Source of the DNA: an uncultured Eubacteriales bacterium
GTDB taxonomy: Bacteria > Bacillota > Clostridia > Oscillospirales > Oscillospiraceae
Reading direction: 5' to 3'
Length of the DNA stretch: 64,000 nucleotides
Assembly: GCA_900319695.1 (NCBI GenBank)
Contig: ONPN01000013.1
Location: forward strand, 1-64,000
The notes under the pieces are model-generated. The model had not been told where the DNA came from and did not search any database. It saw only the letters and a list, made by a program, of their open reading frames with translations. Shown here in pieces: positions 1 to 8,690 of this stretch. Each line of letters starts with the position of its first letter. Positions within the stretch are counted from its first letter, which is position 1. The position numbers and the translations under genes are program-made.

Positions 1-1065
1 CTGGACATCGCCCAGCAGTACGGCATCCCCGGCGACGTCTGCCCCATGCCCGAGGCCGAGGCCGGCATCTCCATCGAGGACGACTTCTGCGTGCTCGGCT
101 GCTGCGCGGTGCAGAACAACACCACCTGCGACGGCTCCCTCATGGGCAACGGCATCATCGCCAAGCGCCTCGAGCGGGAGTACGGCATCCCGACCTTCCA
201 GCTCGCCACGCCCCTGCGCCACAAGGAGCCGGACGTATTGGAGTACGCCGCGCAGGAGATCAAGAACGCCATCGCCTTTGTCGAGGAGCACACCGGCGAG
301 AAGTGGGACTGGGAGCGCTACTTTGCCGCCGCCAAACGCGTCAACTACGCGACCCGCTGCCGCATCGCCCAGATGGAGATCAACTCCACAAACTATCCCC
401 AGTTCTTCGGCGCGGCCTTCTCCCTGTATAACGACACAAACTACATGGGCAACTCCGGCCGCGATCCCGCCTTCGTCGGCATCGACCGGAAGCTCCTGGA
501 GCTGGCCGAGCGGGGCTACAAGGCCAAACGCATGTATGCGAAGGAGTACCGCCACCGCGCCATCGTCTGGGGCGTGCAGCCGCAGTACGTCATCGACATG
601 CTCTACTGGCTGGTCCAGTGCTGGGGCGTCGTGCCGCTGACCGACATGCTCTCCGTCATCAACACCGACATGATCGCCGAAGACGACACCCCCGAAAACC
701 GCGAGCAGGCTTACCGCGACATGGCCATGCTCAACATGGAGATGATCATGCGCAACCACACCCACGGCGGCTACAAGGTGCTGCTGGACGATCTGTGGGA
801 TCTGTGCGAGAAGATGAACGCCGACATCGTTATGATGTGGGAGCACATGTCCTGCAAGGCCCTCACCGGCATGCACGGCATGTTTGAGGAGCAGGGACGC
901 GAGCGCGGCATCCACGTCATGTGGGTCTCCCATGACCTCTGCGATCCCCGCGTCTTCACCCGCCAGGCTATCCGCGACCAGGTCAACAACTACATGCGCA
1001 CCGTCATGCGCGAGGAGCCCCTCGACCCGTCGCTGGAGATCATCCCGGATAACGAAGCCTATTAA
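1..1065 (+). CDS. 2-hydroxyacyl-CoA dehydratase subunit (HgdB/BcrC-like), 3' part
   Basis: The frame is open from the first base, so the gene starts upstream and at least 354 residues are visible. The sequence fits the D-component family of 2-hydroxyacyl-CoA dehydratases (PF06050): Cys-rich VLGCC near the visible start, a GIPTFQLATP stretch, and long helical segments. Family members bind an FeS cluster and, after ATP-dependent activation by a separate activator, remove water from 2-hydroxyacyl-CoAs in amino-acid fermentation. Which acyl-CoA is used cannot be told from this part. It could also be a benzoyl-CoA-reductase-type relative. A small membrane protein gene follows after 14 bases. Confidence 0.85.
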   Translation: MDIAQQYGIPGDVCPMPEAEAGISIEDDFCVLGCCAVQNNTTCDGSLMGNGIIAKRLEREYGIPTFQLATPLRHKEPDVLEYAAQEIKNAIAFVEEHTGEKWDWERYFAAAKRVNYATRCRIAQMEINSTNYPQFFGAAFSLYNDTNYMGNSGRDPAFVGIDRKLLELAERGYKAKRMYAKEYRHRAIVWGVQPQYVIDMLYWLVQCWGVVPLTDMLSVINTDMIAEDDTPENREQAYRDMAMLNMEMIMRNHTHGGYKVLLDDLWDLCEKMNADIVMMWEHMSCKALTGMHGMFEEQGRERGIHVMWVSHDLCDPRVFTRQAIRDQVNNYMRTVMREEPLDPSLEIIPDNEAY

Positions 1066-1079
1066 GAGAGGAAATCGAA

Positions 1080-1247
1080 ATGAAAAAACTATGGAAGCTC
1101 CCGCTGTATCTGCTGCTGATCGCCCTCGGCTTTTTCGTGCTGACCTTCACAGTGTACATGTTTAACCTTGACATGAAGGCCACCTCCCTCCTCGCCCCGT
1201 GGCTTGAGAAGTGGTACGACCATCTGGAGAGAAAGCAGTACATATAA
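1080..1247 (+). CDS. Small single-pass membrane protein (55 aa)
   Basis: A 55-residue frame starts with MKKLWKLPLYLLLIAL, has one hydrophobic helix (about residues 7-28) and ends with a charged tail LEKWYDHLERKQYI. The ATG lies 8 bases after GAGAGG. It begins only 14 bases after the dehydratase stop and precedes a hairpin, so it looks like the last gene of that operon. No family is recognised. It might be an accessory of the dehydratase system or an unrelated short membrane peptide. Confidence 0.6.
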   Translation: MKKLWKLPLYLLLIALGFFVLTFTVYMFNLDMKATSLLAPWLEKWYDHLERKQYI

Positions 1248-1255
1248 GTCCGAAC

Positions 1256-1296
1256 GCTGTCATGGCTTCGCACACGCGAGGTCATGGCAGCTTTAT
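1256..1296 (+). terminator. Terminator-like hairpin after the dehydratase operon
   Basis: GCTGTCATG at 1256-1264 pairs with CATGGCAGC at 1283-1291 (one G-U pair), followed by TTTAT. The stem is long-looped and the T-run short, so it may be a weak terminator. Confidence 0.45.
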
Positions 1297-1333
1297 ATGA
1301 CGCAAAAAATTTACATATAAGAAAGAGAAATTG

Positions 1334-1342
1334 TGATATACT
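1334..1342 (+). promoter_or_regulatory. Extended -10 promoter for the HicB-like/HicA pair
   Basis: TGATATACT has the TGn extension and a good -10 (TATACT, 1337-1342), 47 bases before the antitoxin start. No clear -35 is seen. Confidence 0.4.
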
Positions 1343-1388
1343 ATAGATGACGAAGCAGTACAGGCGCCATGGAAAGGGTGGTAGTATC

Positions 1389-1613
1389 ATGAGCTATCGA
1401 GTCAAAATGCTTTGGGACGCGGAAGCGGACGTGTGGGTGGCGACCAGTGAGGACGTTCCCGGACTTGTTTTGGAGTCCGGCTCCTTTGACGCGCTCCTGG
1501 AGAGAATCAAATACGCCATCCCCGAACTGATCGAGCTGAACGGACAGAAGCCCTCCGCTTACAATATTACGTTTCTTGCGGAACGGAACGAACAGGTAGC
1601 GGTTTATGGCTGA
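1389..1613 (+). CDS. DUF1902 / HicB-like antitoxin (74 aa)
   Basis: The ATG at 1389 follows GGAAAGGGTGG; an ATG-like start 14 codons upstream would lack a ribosome site. The protein (MSYRVKMLWDAEADVWVA, then a VPGLVLESGSFDALLERI stretch) has the single HicB-fold of the DUF1902 family. HicB-fold partners bind and block HicA and often repress their own operon. It overlaps the HicA start by 8 bases, which indicates translational coupling. The order here is antitoxin before toxin, whereas the classical hicAB order has the toxin first. It lacks the C-terminal DNA-binding domain that full-length HicB proteins usually carry, so how the operon is regulated is unclear. Confidence 0.8.
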   Translation: MSYRVKMLWDAEADVWVATSEDVPGLVLESGSFDALLERIKYAIPELIELNGQKPSAYNITFLAERNEQVAVYG

Positions 1614-1800
1614 GTATGAAAAGAAGGTTCGTGACGTGCTGCGGGACAACGGCTGTTATTTTGTCCGGCACGGAAAGGGCGATCATGACATCTGGTACAG
1701 CCCAATCACAAATACCAATGTCACCGTGGATGGAAAGATCAAATCCAGGCACACAGCAAATGAAATCATGAAGCAGAGCGGAATAAATCTGAGATTCTAA
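1606..1800 (+). CDS. hicA: HicA-family mRNA interferase toxin (64 aa)
   Basis: A 64-residue double-stranded-RNA-binding-fold protein of the YcfA/HicA type. The motif RHGKGDHDIWYSP holds the conserved His region that in HicA toxins cleaves mRNA; here the family's usual GSHH is GDHD, so one His is kept. The last residues (ANEIMKQSGINLRF) match the family's C-terminal helix. It overlaps the upstream HicB-like gene by 8 bases, and a strong hairpin follows the stop. The family call is solid; toxin activity is inferred. Confidence 0.85.
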   Translation: MAEYEKKVRDVLRDNGCYFVRHGKGDHDIWYSPITNTNVTVDGKIKSRHTANEIMKQSGINLRF

Positions 1801-1830
1801 ACCGTCCCGTGCCGGGGCGGTTTCTTTGTT
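1801..1830 (+). terminator. Rho-independent terminator of the hicA operon
   Basis: ACCGTCCCG and CGGGGCGGT form a tight stem (one G-U pair) directly after the hicA stop, followed by TTTCTTTGTT. Confidence 0.75.
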
Positions 1831-1846
1831 ACACTTTTACCTTTCC

Positions 1847-1875
1847 TTGACAAGCGGGTGCGGGGCGATTATCAT
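1847..1875 (+). promoter_or_regulatory. Sigma-A promoter for the PTS-like membrane gene
   Basis: TTGACA (1847-1852), 17-base spacer, TATCAT (1870-1875). The ATG follows about 30 bases later behind GGGGAG. Confidence 0.7.
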
Positions 1876-1904
1876 ACATGTATCTTTGATGGGGAGTGGA
1901 TTTC

Positions 1905-2978
1905 ATGGATAAATTCCGCGCCTTTTTAACGCGCAAAAATATTGTGTTCTCGGGCAGACGCTACGGCATCGACGCGCTGGGCGCCATGGCGCAGGGCCTG
2001 TTCTGCTCGCTTTTGATCGGCACGATCATCAAGACCCTCGGCGCGCAGCTCGGGGTCAAAATGCTCGTCGACATCGGCGCCTACGCGATGGCCGTCTCCG
2101 GCCCCGCCATGGCGGTCGCGATTGGCTACGCCCTCCAGGCGCCGCCGATGGTGCTCTTCTCCCTCGCGGCGGTGGGCTGGGCCTCCAATGCCGAAGGCGG
2201 GGCGGGCGGCCCGCTGGCGGTGCTGGTGATCGCCATTGTCGCCGCCGAGTGCGGCAAGGCCGTCAGCAAGGAGACGAAGGTCGACCTGCTGGTGACGCCC
2301 GCCGTGACCATCCTCGTCGGCGTGGCGCTGGCCAAGCTCATCGCGCCCCCCATCGGGACGGCGGCCTCGGCCTTCGGGCTGATGATCGACCGGGCCACCA
2401 AGCTCCAGCCCTTCTGGATGGGCATGGCGGTGTCCGTGCTGGTGGGCATCGCGCTCACGCTGCCGATTTCCTCGGCGGCCATCTGCTCGGTTTTGCAGCT
2501 GACCGGCCTTGCGGGCGGCGCGGCGGTCGCCGGCTGCTGCGCGCAGATGGTGGGCTTTGCGGTGATGAGCTTTAAGGAGAACCGCTGGGGCGGCCTGGTC
2601 TCCCAGGGCCTCGGCACCTCCATGCTCCAGATGCCGAACATCATCCGCAACCCCCGGGTCTGGATCGCGCCCATTGTCTGCTCCGCCGTCACCGGCCCGC
2701 TTGCGACCTGCCTGTTTCACCTCGAGATGAACGGCGCGCCCATCAACTCCGGCATGGGCACCTGCGGCCTCTGCGGCCAGATCGGCGTCTGGACCGGCTG
2801 GGTCTCGCCGAGCGCCGAGGCCGTCGCCAAGGGCGCCGCCGCCATTGAACCGACGGGCTTCGACTGGCTGGGCCTGATCCTCATCTGTTTTGTCCTGCCC
2901 GCCGTGCTGTGCCCGCTGATCAACGCCCTCTGCCGGAAGCTCGGCTGGGTCAAAGACGGGGACCTCACCTTAAATTGA
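1905..2978 (+). CDS. PTS_EIIC_2-type membrane transporter subunit (357 aa)
   Basis: A very hydrophobic protein with about nine membrane helices and Gly/Ala-rich repeats, matching the PTS_EIIC_2 (PF13303) group often annotated as PTS sugar transporter subunit IIC. Recognisable stretches include SAAICSVLQLTGLAGGAA, an ENRWGGLVSQGLGTSMLQ region and MNGAPINSGMGTCGLCGQ. The ATG at 1905 is preferred because GGGGAG lies 8 bases before it; a GTG at 1896 would overlap that site. No EIIA or EIIB gene is adjacent, and members of this family are often orphan, so real sugar phosphotransfer is uncertain. Confidence 0.7.
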   Translation: MDKFRAFLTRKNIVFSGRRYGIDALGAMAQGLFCSLLIGTIIKTLGAQLGVKMLVDIGAYAMAVSGPAMAVAIGYALQAPPMVLFSLAAVGWASNAEGGAGGPLAVLVIAIVAAECGKAVSKETKVDLLVTPAVTILVGVALAKLIAPPIGTAASAFGLMIDRATKLQPFWMGMAVSVLVGIALTLPISSAAICSVLQLTGLAGGAAVAGCCAQMVGFAVMSFKENRWGGLVSQGLGTSMLQMPNIIRNPRVWIAPIVCSAVTGPLATCLFHLEMNGAPINSGMGTCGLCGQIGVWTGWVSPSAEAVAKGAAAIEPTGFDWLGLILICFVLPAVLCPLINALCRKLGWVKDGDLTLN

Positions 2979-3247
2979 ACCATTCCCTGCCCCTCTTTTT
3001 TTACACACATGTAAAAATTACTAAATCCGAAAGGCGAGCGAAAAGAAAATTCGTAAAAACTTACTTCAAAAAATCTTGCCAACAAAATCTCTATCGTGTA
3101 TAATTAGTCAGATTTAACCATCGTGATCAACGGTGGAGGCTTCCCGAAGCGCTGAAGCGCAGCGGGATTCTCCGTCGACCCCCTCTCCGGAACGACAGGG
3201 GCAGGATCATTATATATGAAAGATTCTGCGGACAGGAAACGACCGGC
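2979..3247. other. Intergenic region with promoter and 5' leader
   Basis: A 270-base gap. The first half is AT-rich. It holds the promoter at 3076-3104, then a GC-rich leader of about 140 bases with short inverted repeats around 3155-3170. I do not recognise a riboswitch in it. Confidence 0.6.
3076..3104 (+). promoter_or_regulatory. Strong sigma-A promoter for the GGDEF-EAL gene
   Basis: TTGCCA (3076-3081), 17-base spacer, TATAAT (3099-3104). The start codon is about 140 bases downstream, leaving a long untranslated leader. Confidence 0.75.
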
Positions 3248-4999
3248 ATGAAGACAAAGACAAAAAAAGCCGCCGCATCGCGCGCAACAACTGAAAAAAC
3301 GCTGCATGACCTCTTCGGAAATGTACGGTTTTCGATGTTTGGTTTTTTCGCGCTCATTATCCTCTATGTGGGAAGCTACGCCCTCGTGGTGTTCACCTCC
3401 CATTCGGACGGCGCGCTCATGCTCGGGGGACAGCCCTTCCCGCTGCGGTCGATCACGGGCGTCTTTTCGGCCATCGGCAATCTCTGCCTTGTCCTGCTGG
3501 TGGTGCTGTACAAAAAGCCGGGCTTCATCGTCTCCATGATCTTTCTGCTGTTCTCGTTTCCCTCCGCGATCACGGGCATTATCCTGAACAAAAACTATAT
3601 CAGCATTGCGGGCATCTTCACCAACGCGCTGACGCTGCTGGCCATCTACACGATCTATTCCACCAACGCCGCGGCCGAAAAAGCCCAGGCCCGTCTGCGC
3701 CAGCAGGCGGTCACGGACACGCTGACAGGGCTGCCGAACCGCTTCGCCAGCACAGAGCTGATGGATAAGCTCTGTGAGAAGGGGGAGAAGTTCGCCGTCG
3801 CGGCGCTGAATCTGAAAAACTTCAAGGGCGTCAACAACACCCTGGGCCACAACGCGGGCAACGCCGTGCTCAAGGAGATGGCCTCCCGTCTGAAAAAGGC
3901 CGCGGACAGCGGGCTGACACACACGCGCGACTTTGTCGCGAGCCAGGGCGGGGATGAGTTTTTGCTCATCATCCGCGACTTTCACGATGAGGCCGAGCTG
4001 AACGACACCCTCAGGCAGTATGAGAGGGCGATCGAGGACAGGATCACCGTCGAGGGCTGCGACTTCTTCTTCACCGGGAGTATCGGCTGCGCCGTCTATC
4101 CCGCGGACGCCGACAACATCGACGCGCTTCTCGCCTGTGTCGGCACGGCGGTGGCCGAGGTCAGGCACAACGACAACGGCGACCATATCTGCCGCTTCAC
4201 ACCGGCGATCGCCAATGCCGAGCATGCTTTGGAGGTCGAGCGCAAGATCCGCGCCGCCCTCGAAAACGACACCCTCACTTTCGCGCTCCAGCCCCAGTTT
4301 GACATGGCCCACCGCCTGAGCGGCTTTGAGGCCCTGGCCCGCATGAAGGACGCGGACGGAAAGAACATCGAGCCGGGCGTCTTCATCCCCGTCGCCGAGG
4401 AGCTGGGCCTGATCGACAAAATCGACTATATCGTCTTCAAGAAGGCCGCGAGCTTCTTCGGCGCGCTCATCCGTGAGACGCACACGAAGGCCGTGCTCAG
4501 CGTCAACGTCTCCGTGCGCCACCTGATGCGAAACGGTTTCCTGGACGAGCTGCGGGAGGTCCTCGCCGCGAGCGCCATGCCGCCCGAGCAGCTTGAGGTC
4601 GAGATCACCGAGTCCATTATGATCGACTCCGTGGACAAGGCCCTCGAGTGCATACGCGAGATCAAGCGCATGGGCGTCAAAATCGCCATCGACGACTTCG
4701 GCACCGGCTACTCCTCGCTGAGCTATCTCAACAGCTTCCCGGCGGACATGCTCAAGGTGGACAAGTCCTTCATCGACAAGATGAACACCAACGACTCCTC
4801 CAAGCAGTATGTCGCGGCGATCATCTCCATCGGCCATGTGATGAACTTCGCCGTCATCTCCGAAGGGGTCGAGCAGCCCGAGCAGCTTGAGACCCTGCGC
4901 ACCATCGGCTGCGACTATATCCAGGGCTTTCTCTGGGGCCGCCCGATGGGCCCCGACGCCGCGAAGAAGCTCGTGGTCGACGACCTGCGCAGCGCGTGA
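3248..4999 (+). CDS. Membrane GGDEF-EAL protein (c-di-GMP turnover, 583 aa)
   Basis: N-terminal membrane region with about four helices (residues ~28-140), then a GGDEF domain with the intact motif SQGGDEFLL (around residue 234) and an EAL domain with GFEALARM (around 361), NVSVRHL, DDFGTGYSSLSYL, and EGVEQPEQ. Both active-site signatures are present, so it could make and break cyclic di-GMP; one half may be regulatory in practice. The membrane part has no recognised ligand domain. It has its own strong promoter and a long leader. The next gene has a separate promoter, so this is probably monocistronic. Confidence 0.92.
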   Translation: MKTKTKKAAASRATTEKTLHDLFGNVRFSMFGFFALIILYVGSYALVVFTSHSDGALMLGGQPFPLRSITGVFSAIGNLCLVLLVVLYKKPGFIVSMIFLLFSFPSAITGIILNKNYISIAGIFTNALTLLAIYTIYSTNAAAEKAQARLRQQAVTDTLTGLPNRFASTELMDKLCEKGEKFAVAALNLKNFKGVNNTLGHNAGNAVLKEMASRLKKAADSGLTHTRDFVASQGGDEFLLIIRDFHDEAELNDTLRQYERAIEDRITVEGCDFFFTGSIGCAVYPADADNIDALLACVGTAVAEVRHNDNGDHICRFTPAIANAEHALEVERKIRAALENDTLTFALQPQFDMAHRLSGFEALARMKDADGKNIEPGVFIPVAEELGLIDKIDYIVFKKAASFFGALIRETHTKAVLSVNVSVRHLMRNGFLDELREVLAASAMPPEQLEVEITESIMIDSVDKALECIREIKRMGVKIAIDDFGTGYSSLSYLNSFPADMLKVDKSFIDKMNTNDSSKQYVAAIISIGHVMNFAVISEGVEQPEQLETLRTIGCDYIQGFLWGRPMGPDAAKKLVVDDLRSA

Positions 5000-5126
5000 A
5001 AACGGCCCGCGGTAAAACAAAATTGAAAACACTTTGGGCGGATATGTGCCGGGCGGTGCGTGTCCGCCCTTTTTGGCTCGCCCGCACAAAATTTGCAGCT
5101 TATTTACAGATTCCAGCAAAATCCGC

Positions 5127-5155
5127 TTGTCAGGGAAAAGCGCTTATGGTACAAT
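5127..5155 (+). promoter_or_regulatory. Sigma-A promoter for the 5220-8690 operon
   Basis: TTGTCA (5127-5132), 17-base spacer, TACAAT (5150-5155), 64 bases before the GTG start. Confidence 0.75.
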
Positions 5156-5219
5156 ACCTTGGTACTATAGCTAATTATGGATTGATGACGACACAAAATA
5201 TCAGTGCGAAGGTGTAAAC

Positions 5220-6332
5220 GTGAAGAAAGATACTATTGAAATCGAAAACGATCAGGAGCGCGAGGCGCGCATGAAGAAAAAGCAGCGCCGCCGCCTCAAG
5301 GCGAGACGCTTCTGGGACAGACTGGCCGGCTTCATCATCGTGACGGTGCTGGTGGTCGGCTGCGGCTTTCTGGGGCTGGAGTACGTCATTTTGAAGGGGC
5401 CCTCGCCCGCGCTGCGCGACCTCTTCATCAACACGATGGACGAGACGCGGCGCTTCCGCTTTGTGCCGCAGATCTTCTTGACGGCGGAGGAGCTGGACGC
5501 CCTGCACACCAAGAAGAAGATGGAGACGGACATCGCCACCGATACCGAGCTCATCACCATCGCGGCCAACACCCAGACCGAGACCACGGAGGGCGAGCCG
5601 CTTGAGACCGGCCCCCACGCCGACGCCTACGGCCTGGTGGACGAGGACGGCGACGGCATCATCTTCACCGAGGTCAAGGGCAACGGCTACAAGGGCTACA
5701 TGACCGTCATCCTTGACCCGAAGCGCGTCTTTGTCGGCATGCCCGACAGCTACGGCGGCGTCGGCCTCACGCTCGAGCAGCTGTGCCAGAAGTACGGGGC
5801 CATCGGCGGCATCAACGCCGGCGGCTTCAAGGACGACGGCGGCGGCGGTCTCGGCGGCATGCCCGAGGGCCTGACCATTGTCGACGGCGTGTGCTACAAC
5901 CAGAACGCCGGCGCGACAGAGGGCTTCGCCGGTCTCGATCAGAACGGCGTCCTGCACGTCGGCTTCTACAGCTATGACGACTGCGTGGCAAACGGCATCG
6001 TCCACGCCGTGTCCTTCGGGCCCATCCTGATCTCCAACGGCGTGCCCACCGATCCCGAGTACCTCACCAGCAGCGTCAACCCCCGCACCGCCATCGCCCA
6101 GCGCGGAGACGGCGCGATCATCATGCTGGTCATTGACGGCCGCCAGGTCCACTCCATCGGCGCGACCTATCAGGACATGGTCGACCTTCTGCTCAGCTAC
6201 GGCGCGGTCAACGCCTGCAACATGGACGGCGGCTCCTCCACGGTCATGTACTACGAGGGGCGCTACGTCAACAGCTGCTCGGCCGAGAACGGCCAGCCGC
6301 GCCCGCTGCCCAACGCATTTCTGTTTAAGTAA
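5220..6332 (+). CDS. Phosphodiester glycosidase (NAGPA-domain) family protein
   Basis: A 370-residue protein with a basic N-terminus, one membrane helix (about residues 38-60), and an extracellular NAGPA domain (PF09992). Family hallmarks seen: IGGINAGGF, NPRTAIAQ, VIDGRQ and ACNMDGGSS near the C-terminus. Relatives remove a sugar from a phosphodiester bond or act on exopolysaccharide. The start is a GTG at 5220. It is the first of three genes, and the two that follow also encode N-terminally anchored extracellular proteins, which suggests a shared envelope role. The substrate is not known. Confidence 0.85.
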   Translation: MKKDTIEIENDQEREARMKKKQRRRLKARRFWDRLAGFIIVTVLVVGCGFLGLEYVILKGPSPALRDLFINTMDETRRFRFVPQIFLTAEELDALHTKKKMETDIATDTELITIAANTQTETTEGEPLETGPHADAYGLVDEDGDGIIFTEVKGNGYKGYMTVILDPKRVFVGMPDSYGGVGLTLEQLCQKYGAIGGINAGGFKDDGGGGLGGMPEGLTIVDGVCYNQNAGATEGFAGLDQNGVLHVGFYSYDDCVANGIVHAVSFGPILISNGVPTDPEYLTSSVNPRTAIAQRGDGAIIMLVIDGRQVHSIGATYQDMVDLLLSYGAVNACNMDGGSSTVMYYEGRYVNSCSAENGQPRPLPNAFLFK

Positions 6333-6344
6333 GGAAACAACTCT

Positions 6345-7481
6345 ATGGCAAGAAAAAGACGGCGTATAGGGGGCATCGTATACTTCATCCTCCTGTGCGC
6401 TTGGGCGGCGGCCCTCTGCTATGGCGCGTACTACGGGCTCGGCAGATGCTGGGAATACGCCGAGGCCTTTGAGGCCTCCCGCCCCAACCACACGATGGAC
6501 GAATATGTCGCCCGCCTGAGCGAGGAGCTCTGGGACGAGGAGATCGCCGAGACGATCAAGGCCATGCCCCACGAGGTCCAGTCCGATGAGGAGGTCGCCG
6601 CGTGTGTGCGCGAAATGCTCTCCCAGGGCGTGACCTACGTCCGCAAGGGGGGCGGCGGAGAGGGACGGGCCGTCTACGGCCTGCGCTGCCGCGGCAGTGA
6701 GTTCGGCGTCGTCACCATCCGCGAGGTCGACGATTATGTGTCCCCCTTTGATCTGGAAAAGCTGCCCTGGCGGCTGCTGCCCTGGAGCATCCGCCCCTGG
6801 GAGGTCGAGAGCGAGAGCTTCGACTTTAACGGCCTCTACAGCTCGGTTGAGGTGGTCGTGCCGCGCAGCTACACGGTGCTGCTCAACGGCGTGAAACTTG
6901 CTCCGGAGTATATCGTGGAGGAGAATATCCCCTTCGATGTGCTCGGCAGCTACTATGAGCGCGACGACGGCCTGCCCACCAAGCAGCGCTACCGCTTCGA
7001 CAACGTGATCGGCTCGGTCGAGACCCAGGTGCTGGACGAGGAGGGCGAGGTCTTCGCCTTCGACCCCAAGCGCGACGACTCGCAGTTTATCAAGCCCTGT
7101 TCCGACGCGGTGCTCGCGCGGCTGTCGGACTTCACGGCGGCCTTCATCGACCGCTACCTGAAGTATACCTCCGGCGCGATCGACCCGACCTCCGGCTACC
7201 AGAAGCTGGCCCCCTATCTGCTGGCGGACTCCGATCTGGACAGGCGCATGAAGGACGCGCTTGACGGCCTGACCTGGGCGCACACCGAGACAATCAACGT
7301 GGATTCCGCCCGGCTCAACGGCGCGCTTGACCTGGGCGAGCACTATTATATCTGCGACATCAGCTCCATTGCCACAACCTTCGAGACCGGCAAGGGCGAG
7401 GTCGAGAGCGTGAGCAACATGCGCGTGATCGTCAGAGAGAGAAACGACGACGTCAGGGCGATCGCCCTGGAACTGTACTGA
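6345..7481 (+). CDS. Anchored extracellular protein, paralogue 1 (378 aa)
   Basis: The protein begins MARKRRRIGG, followed by one membrane helix (about residues 9-30) and a long soluble part, so it is probably anchored outside the cell. It is clearly related to the next protein along its length: shared AMPHE-QSDEE (about residues 66-76), an LYSS(V/I)E block near 165, RYRFDN, and LTWAH/MSWAH near the end. No catalytic motif or known family is recognised. ATG follows AAGGAAAC by 8 bases and starts 12 bases after the glycosidase stop. The pair likely arose by tandem duplication. Confidence 0.75.
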   Translation: MARKRRRIGGIVYFILLCAWAAALCYGAYYGLGRCWEYAEAFEASRPNHTMDEYVARLSEELWDEEIAETIKAMPHEVQSDEEVAACVREMLSQGVTYVRKGGGGEGRAVYGLRCRGSEFGVVTIREVDDYVSPFDLEKLPWRLLPWSIRPWEVESESFDFNGLYSSVEVVVPRSYTVLLNGVKLAPEYIVEENIPFDVLGSYYERDDGLPTKQRYRFDNVIGSVETQVLDEEGEVFAFDPKRDDSQFIKPCSDAVLARLSDFTAAFIDRYLKYTSGAIDPTSGYQKLAPYLLADSDLDRRMKDALDGLTWAHTETINVDSARLNGALDLGEHYYICDISSIATTFETGKGEVESVSNMRVIVRERNDDVRAIALELY

Positions 7482-7523
7482 TAGAGAGAAACTGCCCACA
7501 GGGCAGGGAGAGAGGGAAGAGAG

Positions 7524-8690
7524 ATGGCCGGAAAAAGACGCAGACTGGGTATATTGGGAAAGCTGCTGTATACGCTGATCCTGCTGGCGTATGCGTGCGC
7601 GATCGCCTTTGTGGGCTATACGTGGCTGACAAGGGTGTACGACTATGCCGAGCAGTATGAGCTCTCGCGGCCCGTGAAGGCCGTCGACGCCTATCTGGAG
7701 ACGGTCAACCGCGACCATTGGAACGACGGGATCGCGCGCGCCGTGGCGGCCATGCCCCATGAGGCGCAGAGCGACGAGGAGATCAAGGCCTTCGTGCAGG
7801 ACCGTCTCAGCAGCGGCATCACCGCCGTGCGCAAGAGCGGCGTGACGGACGCCGACAGGATGAGCTACAGCCTGCGCTGCGCAGGCCGCGAGATCGGCAG
7901 CATGACCATCGCGGAGGATCAGGGCTATCAGGGCAGGGTGAACCTGGACGAGCTGCCCTGGACGCTGGTCAGCCGCTTCCTCCCCGGCATCCTCGAATGG
8001 GGGCTCAAGCCCTGGCAGGTGGTCGAGGACAGCTATGACTTCACCAACCTCTACTCCTCCATTGAGATCACGGTCCCGAGCACCTACACCGTGTCCATCA
8101 ACGGCACCGTGCTCGGCCCCGAGTACATCACCGAGGAAGGCATCCCCTTCGACGTGTACGAGAAGTACTACTACGACATGCCGAACCTGCCGACCAAGGT
8201 CACCTACCGCTTTGACAACGCCATCGGCGTGATCCAGCCCGAGATCCGGGACGAAGAGGGCAACATCGTCGTCATCGACAAGAGCCGCGGCGACATCCAG
8301 TTCGTCAAGCCCGTGGACGATGAGACGCTGCAGCGCCTCGCGGCCTTCATGCAGCCCTTTACCGACAAGTACCTCGCCTTCCGCTCCGGCGCGGGCGACA
8401 GCGGTCTGGCTCTGGCAGCCCTCAAGGAGTACATCATCCCGAACTCCGATATCGACCGCCGCGCCCAGGACGCGATGGACGGCATGAGCTGGGCGCACAC
8501 CGCCTCCTATAAGCTCACGGACTTCACGTTCAACAGCGCGCTGCCGCTTATGAACGGCGTCTACATCTGCGACGTCACCGCCACGACCGACACCTACACC
8601 TACGGCAAGGGCGAGGTCACGGACGTGCTGGATCTGAGCGTCATCGTCTGCGACTTCGGCGGCGCGATCCTGGCCTATCAAGTCAACTAA
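7524..8690 (+). CDS. Anchored extracellular protein, paralogue 2 (388 aa)
   Basis: Same layout as the preceding gene: MAGKRRRLGI, one N-terminal helix, then a soluble extracellular part with MPHEAQSDEE, LYSSIEITVPSTYTVSING, VTYRFDNAIG and GMSWAHTAS. It is about ten residues longer. A GAGAGGGAAGAGAG tract precedes the ATG. The TAA stop is supplied by the first bases of a dispersed repeat that begins at about 8688, so the true ancestral C-terminus may have been a little different. Function unknown; the operon context suggests work with the NAGPA-domain enzyme at the cell surface. Confidence 0.75.
   Translation: MAGKRRRLGILGKLLYTLILLAYACAIAFVGYTWLTRVYDYAEQYELSRPVKAVDAYLETVNRDHWNDGIARAVAAMPHEAQSDEEIKAFVQDRLSSGITAVRKSGVTDADRMSYSLRCAGREIGSMTIAEDQGYQGRVNLDELPWTLVSRFLPGILEWGLKPWQVVEDSYDFTNLYSSIEITVPSTYTVSINGTVLGPEYITEEGIPFDVYEKYYYDMPNLPTKVTYRFDNAIGVIQPEIRDEEGNIVVIDKSRGDIQFVKPVDDETLQRLAAFMQPFTDKYLAFRSGAGDSGLALAALKEYIIPNSDIDRRAQDAMDGMSWAHTASYKLTDFTFNSALPLMNGVYICDVTATTDTYTYGKGEVTDVLDLSVIVCDFGGAILAYQVN

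Noticed and set aside
3105..3247. Cyclic-di-GMP riboswitch in the leader of the GGDEF-EAL gene
   Set aside because: I could not find the conserved GEMM core or tetraloop/receptor parts; only short inverted repeats are visible.
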